This document shows positions 7,960 through 16,302 of a stretch of DNA of 64,000 bases, one piece after another. The DNA comes from JAGWRI01 sp963728785 (GTDB lineage: Bacteria > Gemmatimonadota > Gemmatimonadetes > Gemmatimonadales > Gemmatimonadaceae). The translations under genes and the position numbers were made by a program. Numbering within the stretch: position 1 is the stretch's first letter; the number at the start of each line of letters is the position of its first letter. The notes under the pieces are model-generated. The model was not told the origin of the DNA. It worked only from the letters and a program-made list of their open reading frames with translations, and did no database searches. The DNA is taken from contig CAVSKV010000004.1 in the NCBI GenBank assembly GCA_963728785.1, positions 186,001 to 250,000 on the forward strand, written 5' to 3'.

Positions 7960-10479
7960 ATGTCCGTGCCCAAGCATCCCCCGGCCGGCCTGGCTTCGCT
8001 TACTGCGAACGCCCGGACGGTGCTGGCCAAGCGCTATCTCATCAAGAACGAAAAGGGTCAGCCGGTAGAGCGGCCGGAAGACCTGTTCTGGCGTGTGGCG
8101 ACCGTGGTGGCGGAGGCGGACCGGCGATACGGCGCGACGGGCGAGCAGGTACAGGCGCAGGCCGAGGCGTTCTACGCGCTGATGACCCAGCGCCGGTTCG
8201 AGCCCAACTCGCCAACGCTCATGAACGCCGGGCGGCCGTTGGGTCAGCTCTCGGCGTGCTTCGTGCTGCCGGTGGAGGACGCCCTGTCCAACCACAAGGA
8301 CGGCATCTACGACACGTTGGCCAGCATGGCGCTCATCCACCAGTCGGGGGGCGGCACGGGTTTCTCGTTCTCGCGGCTGCGGCCCAAGGGATCGATGGTG
8401 CGGAGCACCACCGGCGTGGCGTCGGGCCCCGTATCATTCATGAAATTGTATGATGCGAGCACCGACGCCGTGAAGCAGGGCGGGACGCGGCGCGGCGCGA
8501 ACATGGGCATTCTGCGCGTGGATCACCCGGACATCCTCGATTTCATCACCTGCAAGGAAGATCTCACGCAGGTGACCAACTTCAACATCTCGGTGAGTGT
8601 CACGGCCAAGTTCATGGACGCGGTGAAGACGCGGACATCATACGACCTGGTGGATCCGTCGAGCGGCAAGGTGGTGGGCGAGCTCGACGCCAACATGGTC
8701 TGGGACAAGATGATCCTGGGCGCATGGCGAACGGGCGAGCCCGGCTGCTTCTTCATCGATGAAGCCAACCGCTACAACCCGGTGCCGCACCTGGGCGCCT
8801 ACGAGGCCACCAATCCGTGCGGCGAGCAGCCGCTGCTGGCCTACGACGTGTGCAACCTCGGTTCGTTGAACGTCGGCTACTACGTGAACGATGGAGTGAT
8901 GGACTGGGACGCGTTCCGCGCCGACATTCATCTTTGTACGCACTTCCTCGACAACATCATCGACGTTAACAAGTACCCGCTGTCCGAGATCGATGCGCTG
9001 AGCAAGCGCATCCGGCGCATCGGCCTCGGCGTGATGGGATTTGCCGACATGCTGGTGCGCATGGGCATCGCGTATGACAGCCTCGAGGGTGTAGAGATGG
9101 GGCGGCGGGTGATGGAGTTCCTGGACGTCGAGGGCAAGATCGAGAGCCAGCGGTTGGCCGAGCAGCGGGGGCCGTTCGCCGAGTGGGCGCGGTCCATCTG
9201 GGGGCCCGACGAGACGTGCGCGCGCGACGTGGCCGGGGAGCGCATCCGTCCCATGCAACTCTTGCGCAATTGCAACGTCACGACCGTGGCGCCGACGGGA
9301 ACGATCTCGATCATCGCGGGGTGTTCGTCGGGGCTGGAGCCGCTGTTTGCCGTTGCGTTCATGCGCAATCAGGCAGGCGTGATGATGCCCGACGTCAATG
9401 AGGACTTCGTGCGTATCGCGAAGGGCGGCGGTTGGTACAGCGATGTTCTGATGGAGCGGATCGCGGCGGAGGGGCACATCAATTTCCCCGAAGTGCCCGA
9501 GCAGTGGCAGAAGGTATTCGTGACCGCCAATCAGATCTCTCCCGACATGCACATCCGCATGCAGGCGGCGTTTCAGGACCATTGCGATTCGGCTATCTCG
9601 AAGACAACCAATTTCGCGTACACAGCGACGGTGGAGGACGTGCGCGAGATCTACGAATTGGCGTACGAGATGCGCTGCAAGGGCGTGACCGTGTATCGCG
9701 ACGGGTCGCGGGACAATCAGGTGCTGTCCACCGGCGCCACCGAGAAGGCAGCGGCGGAGCGCGACGGCAATGCTGCGGAGGCGCCGACGCGAGAGGAGCA
9801 GGCTGACCTGCATGGGACGATCGCCGAACTCCAGGCGGCAAATGAGGCGCTCAGGAAACGCGTGTTCGACGTGGAGGCTGAGAATCTGCAGCGGCGGGCC
9901 AAGCGGTCGCGGCCCGACCGGCTGCGTGGCACGACCATCCGCAAGGAGACGCCTCTCGGCGTGATGTTTGTGAGCATCAACGAAGATGAGAAGGGGCAGC
10001 CGTTCGAAGTGTTCATCAATCTGGGCAAGGCGGGCGGGAGCGCGATGGCCGACGCCGAGGCGATGGGCCGGCTGATCAGCCTGGCGCTGCGGTCGGGGAT
10101 TCCGCTCACGGAGATTCACCGGCAGATGCGCGGCATCTCGTCGGACCGCGTGGTGGGACTTGGCCCGAACAAGGTGATGAGCGTGCCCGATGCGATCGGG
10201 CTCGCCCTCGAAGAGTGGATGCGGGACAAGCAGGGCGTTCAGCAGGAGTTGATCAGCGACCGAGCGGCGCCGCTTACGACTGACGCGGGCGACAACGTGG
10301 TGCGGAGCGTGGGGCGGCAGACTCCCGCGACGTCATCGGGAGCGCAGCCCCAGTTCGAAATGACGTCGTACGATGGTGGGGAGGCGTTCATGGGAACGTG
10401 TCCCGACTGCGGCTCGCAGCTCGAGTATGCCGAAGGCTGCGTGAAGTGTCACGTGTGCGGATTCAGCGAGTGTGGCTGA
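7960..10479 (+). CDS. nrdJ: vitamin B12-dependent (class II) ribonucleoside-diphosphate reductase
   Basis: Reduces ribonucleotides to deoxyribonucleotides using adenosylcobalamin, so oxygen is not needed to make the radical. At 839 aa it is a full-length NrdJ. Family motifs in order: NSPTLMNAGRPLGQLSACFV, SGGGTGFSFSRLRP, GGTRRGANMGILRVDHPDI, NPCGEQPLLAYDVCNLGS (with the catalytic Cys and Glu region), RRIGLGVMGFADML and TVAPTGTISIIAG. A TSCPD-like domain follows (about residues 650-750), then a C-terminal zinc-ribbon/redox tail, CPDCGSQ with CVKCHVCGFSECG. AGGGAG lies 10 nt before the ATG. It is monocistronic, with a strong terminator 65 nt after the stop. Confidence 0.96.
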   Translation: MSVPKHPPAGLASLTANARTVLAKRYLIKNEKGQPVERPEDLFWRVATVVAEADRRYGATGEQVQAQAEAFYALMTQRRFEPNSPTLMNAGRPLGQLSACFVLPVEDALSNHKDGIYDTLASMALIHQSGGGTGFSFSRLRPKGSMVRSTTGVASGPVSFMKLYDASTDAVKQGGTRRGANMGILRVDHPDILDFITCKEDLTQVTNFNISVSVTAKFMDAVKTRTSYDLVDPSSGKVVGELDANMVWDKMILGAWRTGEPGCFFIDEANRYNPVPHLGAYEATNPCGEQPLLAYDVCNLGSLNVGYYVNDGVMDWDAFRADIHLCTHFLDNIIDVNKYPLSEIDALSKRIRRIGLGVMGFADMLVRMGIAYDSLEGVEMGRRVMEFLDVEGKIESQRLAEQRGPFAEWARSIWGPDETCARDVAGERIRPMQLLRNCNVTTVAPTGTISIIAGCSSGLEPLFAVAFMRNQAGVMMPDVNEDFVRIAKGGGWYSDVLMERIAAEGHINFPEVPEQWQKVFVTANQISPDMHIRMQAAFQDHCDSAISKTTNFAYTATVEDVREIYELAYEMRCKGVTVYRDGSRDNQVLSTGATEKAAAERDGNAAEAPTREEQADLHGTIAELQAANEALRKRVFDVEAENLQRRAKRSRPDRLRGTTIRKETPLGVMFVSINEDEKGQPFEVFINLGKAGGSAMADAEAMGRLISLALRSGIPLTEIHRQMRGISSDRVVGLGPNKVMSVPDAIGLALEEWMRDKQGVQQELISDRAAPLTTDAGDNVVRSVGRQTPATSSGAQPQFEMTSYDGGEAFMGTCPDCGSQLEYAEGCVKCHVCGFSECG

Positions 10480-10543
10480 GCGGTTGACAGCTGGTGGCGG
10501 TTCCTGGTAGCACGGCGGCCGCAGAACACGGTGGAGCAACGCC

Positions 10544-10574
10544 AACGGCGCCCGCAAGATGGGGCGCCGTTTTG
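10544..10574 (+). terminator. intrinsic terminator of nrdJ
   Basis: A perfect 10-bp stem, AACGGCGCCC at 10544-10553 with GGGCGCCGTT at 10562-10571, has an 8-nt loop and runs into a short T-tract. It lies 65 nt past the nrdJ stop codon. Confidence 0.85.
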
Positions 10575-10635
10575 GTTCAGGTCTGGAGTGGCGGGGGCTG
10601 AGCGACGCTCAGGCCTGGCATGAGTGAGCGCGCAC

Positions 10636-10663
10636 GTTATGCGGCGGCGCTACGCAGCATAAC
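10636..10663. repeat. GTTATGC/GCATAAC hairpin, possible relic of a cassette recombination site
   Basis: GTTATGC at 10636-10642 is the exact inverse of GCATAAC at 10657-10663, with a GC-rich loop. Inverted pairs of this kind occur in the inner arms of attC sites, but the flanking outer core sites are not seen here. It marks the start of the non-coding, mobile-element-bearing stretch after nrdJ. Confidence 0.3.
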
Positions 10664-10689
10664 ATGCGAGCGGAGGCGCGTGCCAATCG

Positions 10690-10750
10690 GTCCAACATTG
10701 TGTCGGAGCGAGCTTTGTCTTGCTCTACCGCCGAAGGCGGTGCACAATGT
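10690..10750. other. folded inverted-repeat element, possible left half of an IS-split attC
   Basis: GTCCAAC at 10690-10696 fits the RYYYAAC outer core of attC sites. ACATTGTG (10695-10702) is the inverse of CACAATGT (10743-10750). Inside, ACCGCC-GAA-GGCGGT (10727-10741) makes a tight hairpin. The first IS481 element begins about 12 nt later, and a GTTRRRY core occurs on its far side at 12143. A recombination site broken by the insertion is therefore possible, but this is inference. Confidence 0.3.
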
Positions 10751-10761
10751 GCGACATGGCG

Positions 10762-12089
10762 GTACAGACCGAGCTGATGAGGAGAGTGATAGACCGGGCT
10801 GATGGGTGAGATTCACGCCACTGTATGGGCATCCGAAGGAGGTGCCCGTGCCGTGGAAGGAGATCACTCAAGTGGAGCAGCGTCGGAGCTTTATCCATAC
10901 CGTCTTCCTGCGCCGTAAGCCCATGGCGCAGATCTGTGCGGAGTTCCAGATCAGCGAGAAGACGGGGTACAAGTGGGTGCGTCGATTCCTGCAGGAAGGC
11001 GACCAGAGTTTGGAAGATCGGTCGCACGCCCCGCACGTCATTCCGCACCGCATGCCGGAAGCGACCGCCGCGTACTTTCTCGCGCTGCGCCGTCAGCATT
11101 CTACGTGGGGGCCGCGCAAACTGGTCGCGTACGCGGCTGCGCATGAGGCCGCGCGTCAGTGGCCGGCCCCCAGTAGTGTCGGCGCGCTCCTGAAGCAGGC
11201 GGGGATGGTGCGGCAGCGGCGCTTTCGGAAGGCGGGGCGCGTGGGCAACGCCTGGGGGCAAACGGCCGCGAGCGTGCCGAACGCCGTGGGGACGGCCGAT
11301 TTCAAGGGCGAGTTCCGCTTGGGCACGGGCTCGTACTGTTATCCGCTCACCGTGCTGGATGCCCACAGCCGGTACTTGCTCGGCTGTCGCGCGCTCGACT
11401 CCACGCGAGGCCGCGACGCGATGGCCGTCTTTCGGCAGCTCTTTCACGAGTATGGCTTGCCGGCGGTGATTCGGACCGATAACGGCCCGCCCTTCGGGTC
11501 CGGCGCCGCGATCGCGCGGCTCTCGCCGCTGGCAGTGTGGTGGATTCGGTTGGGGATCAGGCCCGAACGGATCACGCCCGGCCAGCCACAGGAGAACGGC
11601 GCTCATGAACGGATGCACCGGACCTTGAAGGCGGAGACCACGCGGCCCGCGGCCCCGACGTGGCGTGGCCAGCAGCGCCGGTTCGATGCGTTCCGCGCGA
11701 GCTACAACACCGAACGGCCGCACGAGGCGCTGGGGCTGCGCACGCCGAGCACCGTCTACACGCCGTCGGCGCGATCATACCCTGGTCGTCTGCCCAAGCT
11801 CGACTATCCACCGGGCACCGACGTGCGGCGCGTGACCAGCATCGGGCAGACGTGTTGGCGGGGCACGCACCTCTTCCTCAGTTCCTTGCTCGCCGGGCAA
11901 GACGTCGGCATCGAACAGGTCACGGACCAACGCTGGACAGTAGCCTTTGGCCCCCTCATTCTTGGGCATATCAACGCCGCCACGTCGACCTTTGAACCGG
12001 CAGCGTATTGGCGACCCTCACCGGTCAACCCGGTTCCCGACTCACCCATCAACCCGGTCTGAGCCTCACCCATCAGCCCGGCCGTACAG
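10762..12089 (+). mobile_element. IS481-family insertion sequence (element A)
   Basis: The element carries an intact IS481-type transposase. Its left end (from about 10763, TACAGACCGAGCTGATG) and right end (to about 12089, read inward as TGTACGGCCGGGCTGATG) are imperfect inverted repeats. Each end contains repeated subterminal copies of a GGGCTGATGGGTGAG-like unit: two on the left, and at least two on the right that run into the last codons of the transposase. No clear target-site duplication is visible, so the exact ends are uncertain by a few bases. Confidence 0.8.
10848..12062 (+). CDS. IS481-family transposase, apparently intact
   Basis: A DDE transposase for element A. An N-terminal helix-turn-helix (AQICAEFQISEKTGYKWVRRF) and second DNA-binding segment precede an rve integrase core. 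Acidic catalytic residues are visible: Asp in GTADFKGEF, Asp in VIRTDNGPPF, and Glu within PQENGAHERMHRTLKAE. The GTG at 10848 is chosen because AGGAGG lies five bases upstream and it aligns with the ATG of the second transposase in this window. The C-terminal residues SPVNPV/SPINPV are encoded by the element's own subterminal repeats. The frame is open throughout, so it could be active. Confidence 0.88.
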   Translation: MPWKEITQVEQRRSFIHTVFLRRKPMAQICAEFQISEKTGYKWVRRFLQEGDQSLEDRSHAPHVIPHRMPEATAAYFLALRRQHSTWGPRKLVAYAAAHEAARQWPAPSSVGALLKQAGMVRQRRFRKAGRVGNAWGQTAASVPNAVGTADFKGEFRLGTGSYCYPLTVLDAHSRYLLGCRALDSTRGRDAMAVFRQLFHEYGLPAVIRTDNGPPFGSGAAIARLSPLAVWWIRLGIRPERITPGQPQENGAHERMHRTLKAETTRPAAPTWRGQQRRFDAFRASYNTERPHEALGLRTPSTVYTPSARSYPGRLPKLDYPPGTDVRRVTSIGQTCWRGTHLFLSSLLAGQDVGIEQVTDQRWTVAFGPLILGHINAATSTFEPAAYWRPSPVNPVPDSPINPV

Positions 12090-12179
12090 GCCGTGCGGTG
12101 TTTCGCGCAGCTCTGCAGCATAAGATGGTCGTATAATTTGTAGTTAGATGGCGACCAGCATTTGATTGAGGACGGGGCG
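12090..12179. other. short spacer with GTTAGAT core site before the DJ-1 gene
   Basis: Between the right end of element A and the DJ-1 gene lies about 90 nt. It holds GCAGCATAA (compare the hairpin at 10636-10663) and GTTAGAT at 12143-12149, which fits the GTTRRRY core where integron integrases cut. In cassette arrays such a core lies just before the next cassette's gene, as here (31 nt before the ATG). Alone this is weak; the attC behind the cupin gene makes it worth noting. Confidence 0.35.
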
Positions 12180-12791
12180 ATGAAGACTGACCGCGCAATT
12201 CACGTCGTCGTTTTCGATGATTTCGCGGACTGGGAGCCGGCCTATGCCCTCGCCGAGCTCCGCCGCCGGGGGAAGCGCACCATCCGGACGCTCGGCTTCA
12301 CTCCGGCGCCGGTCACTTCGATGGGCGGCCTGCGGATCACGCCCGATCTTGAGCTCAGCGCAGTTGACGCGGCGGATGTCGAGCTGCTCATCCTTCCTGG
12401 CGGGGATGTGTGGGAAGGCGAGGCCTACCCGAGGAAAGCTCTTGAAGCGCTGCTCGATGCGCTGGTAACCGCGCAGACGCCAATTGCTGCAATCTGTGCC
12501 GGCACATTGGTGCTCGGGCGAGCGGGTCTGCTCGATGATCGGAACCATACGAGCAATTCGCGGCGCTACTTATCCGGGCATGCGGCAGAATATGCCGGAG
12601 GTTCGCACTATGTCGAGGCACCCGCGGTGACCGATCGACACGTGATCACAGCCAGCGGGTTGGCTGCGGTGGACTTTGCCCGGGGGATCTTTGCTGAGCT
12701 GGAGATATTCAACGCAGCCGACGAAAGACTATGGTTCGATATGTTCAAGCATGGCAGACATCCCGAGGTGAACAGCCGGGGAGATAGGTAA
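12180..12791 (+). CDS. DJ-1/PfpI family protein (type 1 glutamine amidotransferase-like)
   Basis: A class I glutamine-amidotransferase-like fold protein of the DJ-1/PfpI superfamily, whose members act as glyoxalases, deglycases, proteases or stress proteins. Visible are the early acidic residue in FADWEPAYAL, LLILPGGDVWEG, the nucleophile Cys in AAICAGTLVLGRAGLLD and a following His in DDRNHTSNS. The ATG at 12180 is preceded by GGACGGGG; a TTG 18 nt upstream is an alternative. The last residues (about NSRGDR) and the stop codon appear to come from the end of the adjacent IS element B, so the natural C-terminus may be slightly truncated. It is probably a gene-cassette passenger. Confidence 0.8.
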   Translation: MKTDRAIHVVVFDDFADWEPAYALAELRRRGKRTIRTLGFTPAPVTSMGGLRITPDLELSAVDAADVELLILPGGDVWEGEAYPRKALEALLDALVTAQTPIAAICAGTLVLGRAGLLDDRNHTSNSRRYLSGHAAEYAGGSHYVEAPAVTDRHVITASGLAAVDFARGIFAELEIFNAADERLWFDMFKHGRHPEVNSRGDR

Positions 12792-14087
12792 CACATAGAC
12801 TGAAGACATCGGTAACAGTCTAGGTGTTCGAGCGGACCGGTTTCCGGCGGAGATGCACTCCTTGGATGTGGCTCGCTCGTTCGTCCAAGTGCCCGAGCAA
12901 GTGATCGTAGAAATAGACGGCCCACCGCCCATCAGCAACCTCCTCGAGGCCGATGTGCTCGCCGATGAGGGCCGGCGCGACGGTGATGTAGCGATTGTGA
13001 AACCGCACGCCCCCATTGGTACTGACGTAGCGTGGGAGGTAGTGGCTGGGGTATTCCGGGCCCGGAATGCGATCCGGGAACACGCGCGGCGAGGGGCGAT
13101 GGACCGCCGCCGGCGGTTTGCCCGCGAGGCTTTCGTGAGGCCGCTCCTCGTTGTACTTCCGCTGGAAGCTGTTGAAGCGGCGCTGTTGGGCGCGGAGCGA
13201 AGCCCGCGGCGGTTTGGTCGCCTCTGCCTTGAGCGTGCGGTGCATGCGTTCGTGGCGGGCATTCTGCTGCGGCGACGCCGGCTCAATGAGTTCCGGCCGG
13301 ATGCCGAGCTTCATCCACCACACGCTGAGGGCGGAGAGCCGATGAAGCGCCGTCGTGGCGAAGGGGGCGCCATTGTCGGTCCGGATGCGTGCCGGGAGCC
13401 CGTACTCCTGAAAAGCGCGCGTGAAAACGGGCTGCGAGGCGGCGTGCATCGGATGCGCCAGGGCGTGGCATGCCAGGAGAAAGCGCGAATAGCTGTCGAC
13501 GATCGTAAGCGGGTGACAGCGGAGGCCGGAGCTGAGGGCGAAGTGCCCTTTGAATTCGGCGGTCCACACGTCATTCGGCGCGATGATCGGCGACGTGGGC
13601 CGCCCGGGATGCCCGGGCTGCGGGCGCCGGCGTTTCGGCCGCACCAGGCCGTGGCGCTTGAAGAGCGCCCCGACGGTGCTCGGAGCGGGCAGGGCGCCCC
13701 CGGTGCCGCGGGCGCAGGTAGGCGAGGATCTTGCGCGGTCCCCACGTCGGGTGCCGCCGGCGCGCGGTGAGCAGCAGGGTCGCGGTGTCCTCCGCGATCG
13801 CCCACGGCGACGTGCGCGGTCGACGGGAGTGATCCGCCAACGCGTGATCTCCTTCGACCAGGAATCGCGTGAGCCACTTGTACCCGACGCGGCGACTGAT
13901 CCCGTAGCTCGCACAGAGATCGCTAATCGTCCAGCCGCCCCGCAGAAACTCGTCGATAAACCGCCGACGCTCCAACATAGGTGTTGTCTCACTCCATGGC
14001 ATCGTGCACCTCCGTAGGTGCGAACGATGCCGGAAAGTGTTACCTATGTCTCCGGTCTACCCTGTTACCTATGTCCCCGGTCTGTAC
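12769..14087 (-). mobile_element. IS481-family insertion sequence (element B), transposase frameshifted
   Basis: The right end on the plus strand (CCGGTCTGTAC, to about 14087) reads inward as GTACAGACCGGGGACATAGG, followed by a second GACATAGGTAACA copy. The left end (from about 12769, AACAGCCGGGGAGATAGG then AAGACATCGGTAACAG) is its imperfect inverse. Both ends thus carry doubled GACATAGGTAACA-like units, the same architecture as element A with a different unit sequence. The element lies between the DJ-1 and cupin genes, and its left end supplies the DJ-1 stop codon. No target duplication is obvious. Confidence 0.75.
12820..14002 (-). pseudogene. frameshifted IS481-family transposase
   Basis: The N-terminal third reads from an ATG at 14002 (GGAGG upstream) through the HTH segment (ISDLCASYGISRRVGYKWL) to GPRKILAYLRPR at about 13708. 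The rest continues in another frame from PAPSTVGALFKRHG (about 13690) through VWTAEFKGHF, RIRTDNGAPF and QQNARHERMHRTLKAE to the end. Compared with the intact transposase in element A, the segment between GPRK and PAPS is 43 nt where 45 are expected, so about 2 nt are missing. IS481 elements normally use one frame, so this is most likely an inactivating deletion. Confidence 0.8.
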
Positions 14088-14113
14088 CCTGGAAGTACCG
14101 TGAGGAGAGCAGG

Positions 14114-14458
14114 ATGAGCAGCGAACAGGTGGCACCTGAGACGAAAGGTGTTACGGTGAACTTACTTGCAACGGTGGACCTGGGCCCTGAGATCGAGGGC
14201 ATGGCAGGGCGCCAACTTCGAATGCGTATGGTGACCATCGAGCCTGGAGGCGTCTTCGGCCCGATTCACGACCATAAAGACAGACCAGGCACCGTCTACA
14301 TACTGCAAGGAACGATCACTGACCATCGAAACGGAGTCGCTACGGACTATGGACCGGGAGTGGGCTGGCCCGAGGATAGGAACACCACACACTGGCTTGA
14401 GAACAGAGGAACGATTCCGGCGGTGGAGATCTCGGTCGATGTAGTCAGGCAAGACTGA
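14114..14458 (+). CDS. small cupin-domain protein, integron-cassette-type gene
   Basis: A 114-residue single-domain cupin. The metal-site motif is visible as FGPIHDHKDRPGTVYILQG, followed by the second motif around GWPEDRNTTHWLENRG. Single-domain cupins may be metal-dependent dioxygenases, isomerases or sensors; the reaction cannot be told here. The ATG at 14114 has GAGGAG seven bases upstream. Nine bases after its stop codon an attC-like site begins, the usual layout of a promoterless integron gene cassette. Upstream lies IS element B, which may separate it from its original array promoter. Confidence 0.8.
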   Translation: MSSEQVAPETKGVTVNLLATVDLGPEIEGMAGRQLRMRMVTIEPGGVFGPIHDHKDRPGTVYILQGTITDHRNGVATDYGPGVGWPEDRNTTHWLENRGTIPAVEISVDVVRQD

Positions 14459-14467
14459 GCTCAGGCT

Positions 14468-14565
14468 GCCTAACTATGGCGTTGCTACTGGCGTGGCGCG
14501 AGATGGCGTATTTGTGTCTTGCCTGCGGGCGCTCGATTCGGCAGCAGAACGCCAAATCGTTAGCT
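14468..14565 (+). other. attC-type integron recombination site
   Basis: The element begins with GCCTAAC (14468-14474, RYYYAAC type) and ends with GTTAGCT (14559-14565, close to GTTRRRY); CTAAC and GTTAG pair. Inside, GGCGTTGCTACTG pairs with CAGCAGAACGCC, leaving one extra unpaired G in the left arm. That arrangement, an extrahelical base in the left inner arm, is a hallmark of attC sites. The total length of 98 bp is within the known range, and it directly follows the cupin stop codon. No integrase gene is in the window. Confidence 0.62.
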
Positions 14566-14744
14566 GGCGACATAGTTTTGCGAGTGATCAGTTCCAGGTG
14601 CTGCCCGGACTGGCTTACGCCGGGAATGCAAGGTTCGCTGATGGCCACCGAAAGACCTGAGGCGGAGATAGGGCTAGATCGAAGCGGCCGACGCGCTCCG
14701 CTGGCGGGCCGCGATCATGTTAGAGCGCTGCACGTGCTTTCAGT
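14566..14744. other. non-coding remnant after the attC site
   Basis: These 179 nt contain no supported gene or second complete attC site. GTTAGAGC at about 14719 resembles a core site but does not fit GTTRRRY. The stretch may be the remnant of a further cassette. Confidence 0.3.
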
Positions 14745-16100
14745 CTACTTCTTTACCGTGCAACCGACGCGCTTGGTCGCCACCACTATGTCGTCATACA
14801 TCATCGTCGAGTTTGCAGCAGCCGTATTGTAGTTCTCGAGCCAGATGTTGTTGATTTGCAACGCGGGGGTGCTGCGCCACTGCTGGTCGAGCACCACGGC
14901 CGCCGGATTGCTCGGGCGATACGGGACGCATGCGCTGGCATCGGCCGCTGCCGGACAGAACTTGTCGGCCGTCCAGTATCCGAGGGGTGACGTGTCGTTG
15001 AACGTGATGACGAGCGAATCGTTCTTCCATACCTCGAGAATCGCCCCGGAGGCCGTGGTTGGATCCGGATTCAGTTTCAGATGCACTTCGAAGCACGTCC
15101 ACTCGCCGCTGGCCACGGTGAACTCGTTGCTGTGGATGAGCGTGTTGCCATAGTAGGCGGTGTCTCCGCTCGGGTTGGCCATCCACGAGTGCATCTGCAT
15201 CCAGTACGCGTAAAAATCCATGATGGGATTCGTCGTGCTCTCCATCGGTTCGAGCGCCACGGAGAAGCGGTCATCTCCGACCGGCTGCAGGCCCGCGTTG
15301 GGATAGGGATAGGGAATGGACGGATTGTAGCCGCCGAACCAGAGCCCGCTGTGATGCCACGGTCCGGCACCCACGTATTTCACGTAGTAGCGGTACCACA
15401 GTTCGTCGTACTCGGCGCTGAAATTCGTATAGAGATGGGTGGCCGGCGTACTGCCACCGGCGACGAGCTGTAGCGCCTGCTGTCCGGAACTGCTCGCGGG
15501 TACGTCGGCGACCAGCGACATTCCGGAGGGATTGTTCACGTCGCTGTAGCGCGCGGCGACCGCTGACACGCTGGCTTCGGAGAAATTCTCGTGCCAGACG
15601 ACGGATGGGTCGGCATCGATGCCGATATCGCCAGGGTACTCGGCGGACAGGGTCGTCGCGCTACTTCCAGTGGAGTCCGCGATGACCTGGATCGTGAACG
15701 CGGGCAGCGACGCACTCGCCGCTCCGGCGCTGACGGTGATGACGATGCTGGCGTACGCGCCGACCGCCGCCGGCGACGGGGTACCCGACAGCAGGCCGGT
15801 GCTTGCGCTGAAGGTGGCCCAGCCCGGCTTGTTGCCAATGGAAAAAATGAGCGTGGCGCCTGGCGGCCCGCTCGCCGACGGCTGAAAGGAGTACGCCTGA
15901 CCCGCGATCGCGGTGGTGGGTGGCGTCCCCGAGATCACCGGTGGAGTCTGGCCCGGAGGGGTGGGCGTACCCGGCAACGTGACTGGCGCTGACGTCGTCC
16001 CGCAGGCATCAATGGCAGCGGCCACGGCACACACCGCAGCCAGCACGACGAGCGCCGTGCGACGTGTGGTCGGCATCGTGGTCGTGGTTCCCGGTCCCAT
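14745..16100 (-). CDS. secreted Ig-like/lectin-fold protein of unknown function
   Basis: An exported protein of 451 aa. An N-terminal signal (TALVVLAAVCAVAAAIDAC) precedes a Pro/Thr linker and an Ig-like putative-immunoglobulin domain (about residues 55-140, with PPTTAIAGQAYSFQPSAS and GLLSGTPSPAAVGAYASIVI). The C-terminal 270 residues are Trp/Tyr-rich and look like a concanavalin/LamG-type or polysaccharide-lyase-like jelly roll (ELWYRYYVKYVG, WTCFEVHLKLN). This suggests binding or cleavage of polysaccharide outside the cell, but no catalytic residues were identified. ATGs at 16100 and 16076 are both possible; the second gives the more compact signal peptide. It may be lipid-anchored through Cys in IDAC. 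Confidence 0.6.
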   Translation of the reverse strand: MGPGTTTTMPTTRRTALVVLAAVCAVAAAIDACGTTSAPVTLPGTPTPPGQTPPVISGTPPTTAIAGQAYSFQPSASGPPGATLIFSIGNKPGWATFSASTGLLSGTPSPAAVGAYASIVITVSAGAASASLPAFTIQVIADSTGSSATTLSAEYPGDIGIDADPSVVWHENFSEASVSAVAARYSDVNNPSGMSLVADVPASSSGQQALQLVAGGSTPATHLYTNFSAEYDELWYRYYVKYVGAGPWHHSGLWFGGYNPSIPYPYPNAGLQPVGDDRFSVALEPMESTTNPIMDFYAYWMQMHSWMANPSGDTAYYGNTLIHSNEFTVASGEWTCFEVHLKLNPDPTTASGAILEVWKNDSLVITFNDTSPLGYWTADKFCPAAADASACVPYRPSNPAAVVLDQQWRSTPALQINNIWLENYNTAAANSTMMYDDIVVATKRVGCTVKK

Positions 16101-16302
16101 TTTCAGGAGATTAGTCCGCCCTGGGGCCCTGCGCCAGCGTCGGCTGTGCGTTCAGGGGTCCGCCCAGCCACACACAAGCTGCCACGGCGACCCAACCCGT
16201 GTTCCTTGCCGAGGTTCATCGTGGAATTGGTGCAGACGCTCCTGTTGGAACTGGCGCTTTCAGCGTGCTTCGAAGCCAAGAACCAGGCTGCCGATGCCGT
16301 GA

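Noticed and set aside
10636..10663. tRNA or other structured RNA gene
   Set aside because: Only one short stem is present, with no T-loop or anticodon arm pattern.
13685..13712. Programmed frameshift making a transposase fusion
   Set aside because: The family normally uses a single frame, the homologue in element A is unbroken, and no slippery A- or T-run is present here.
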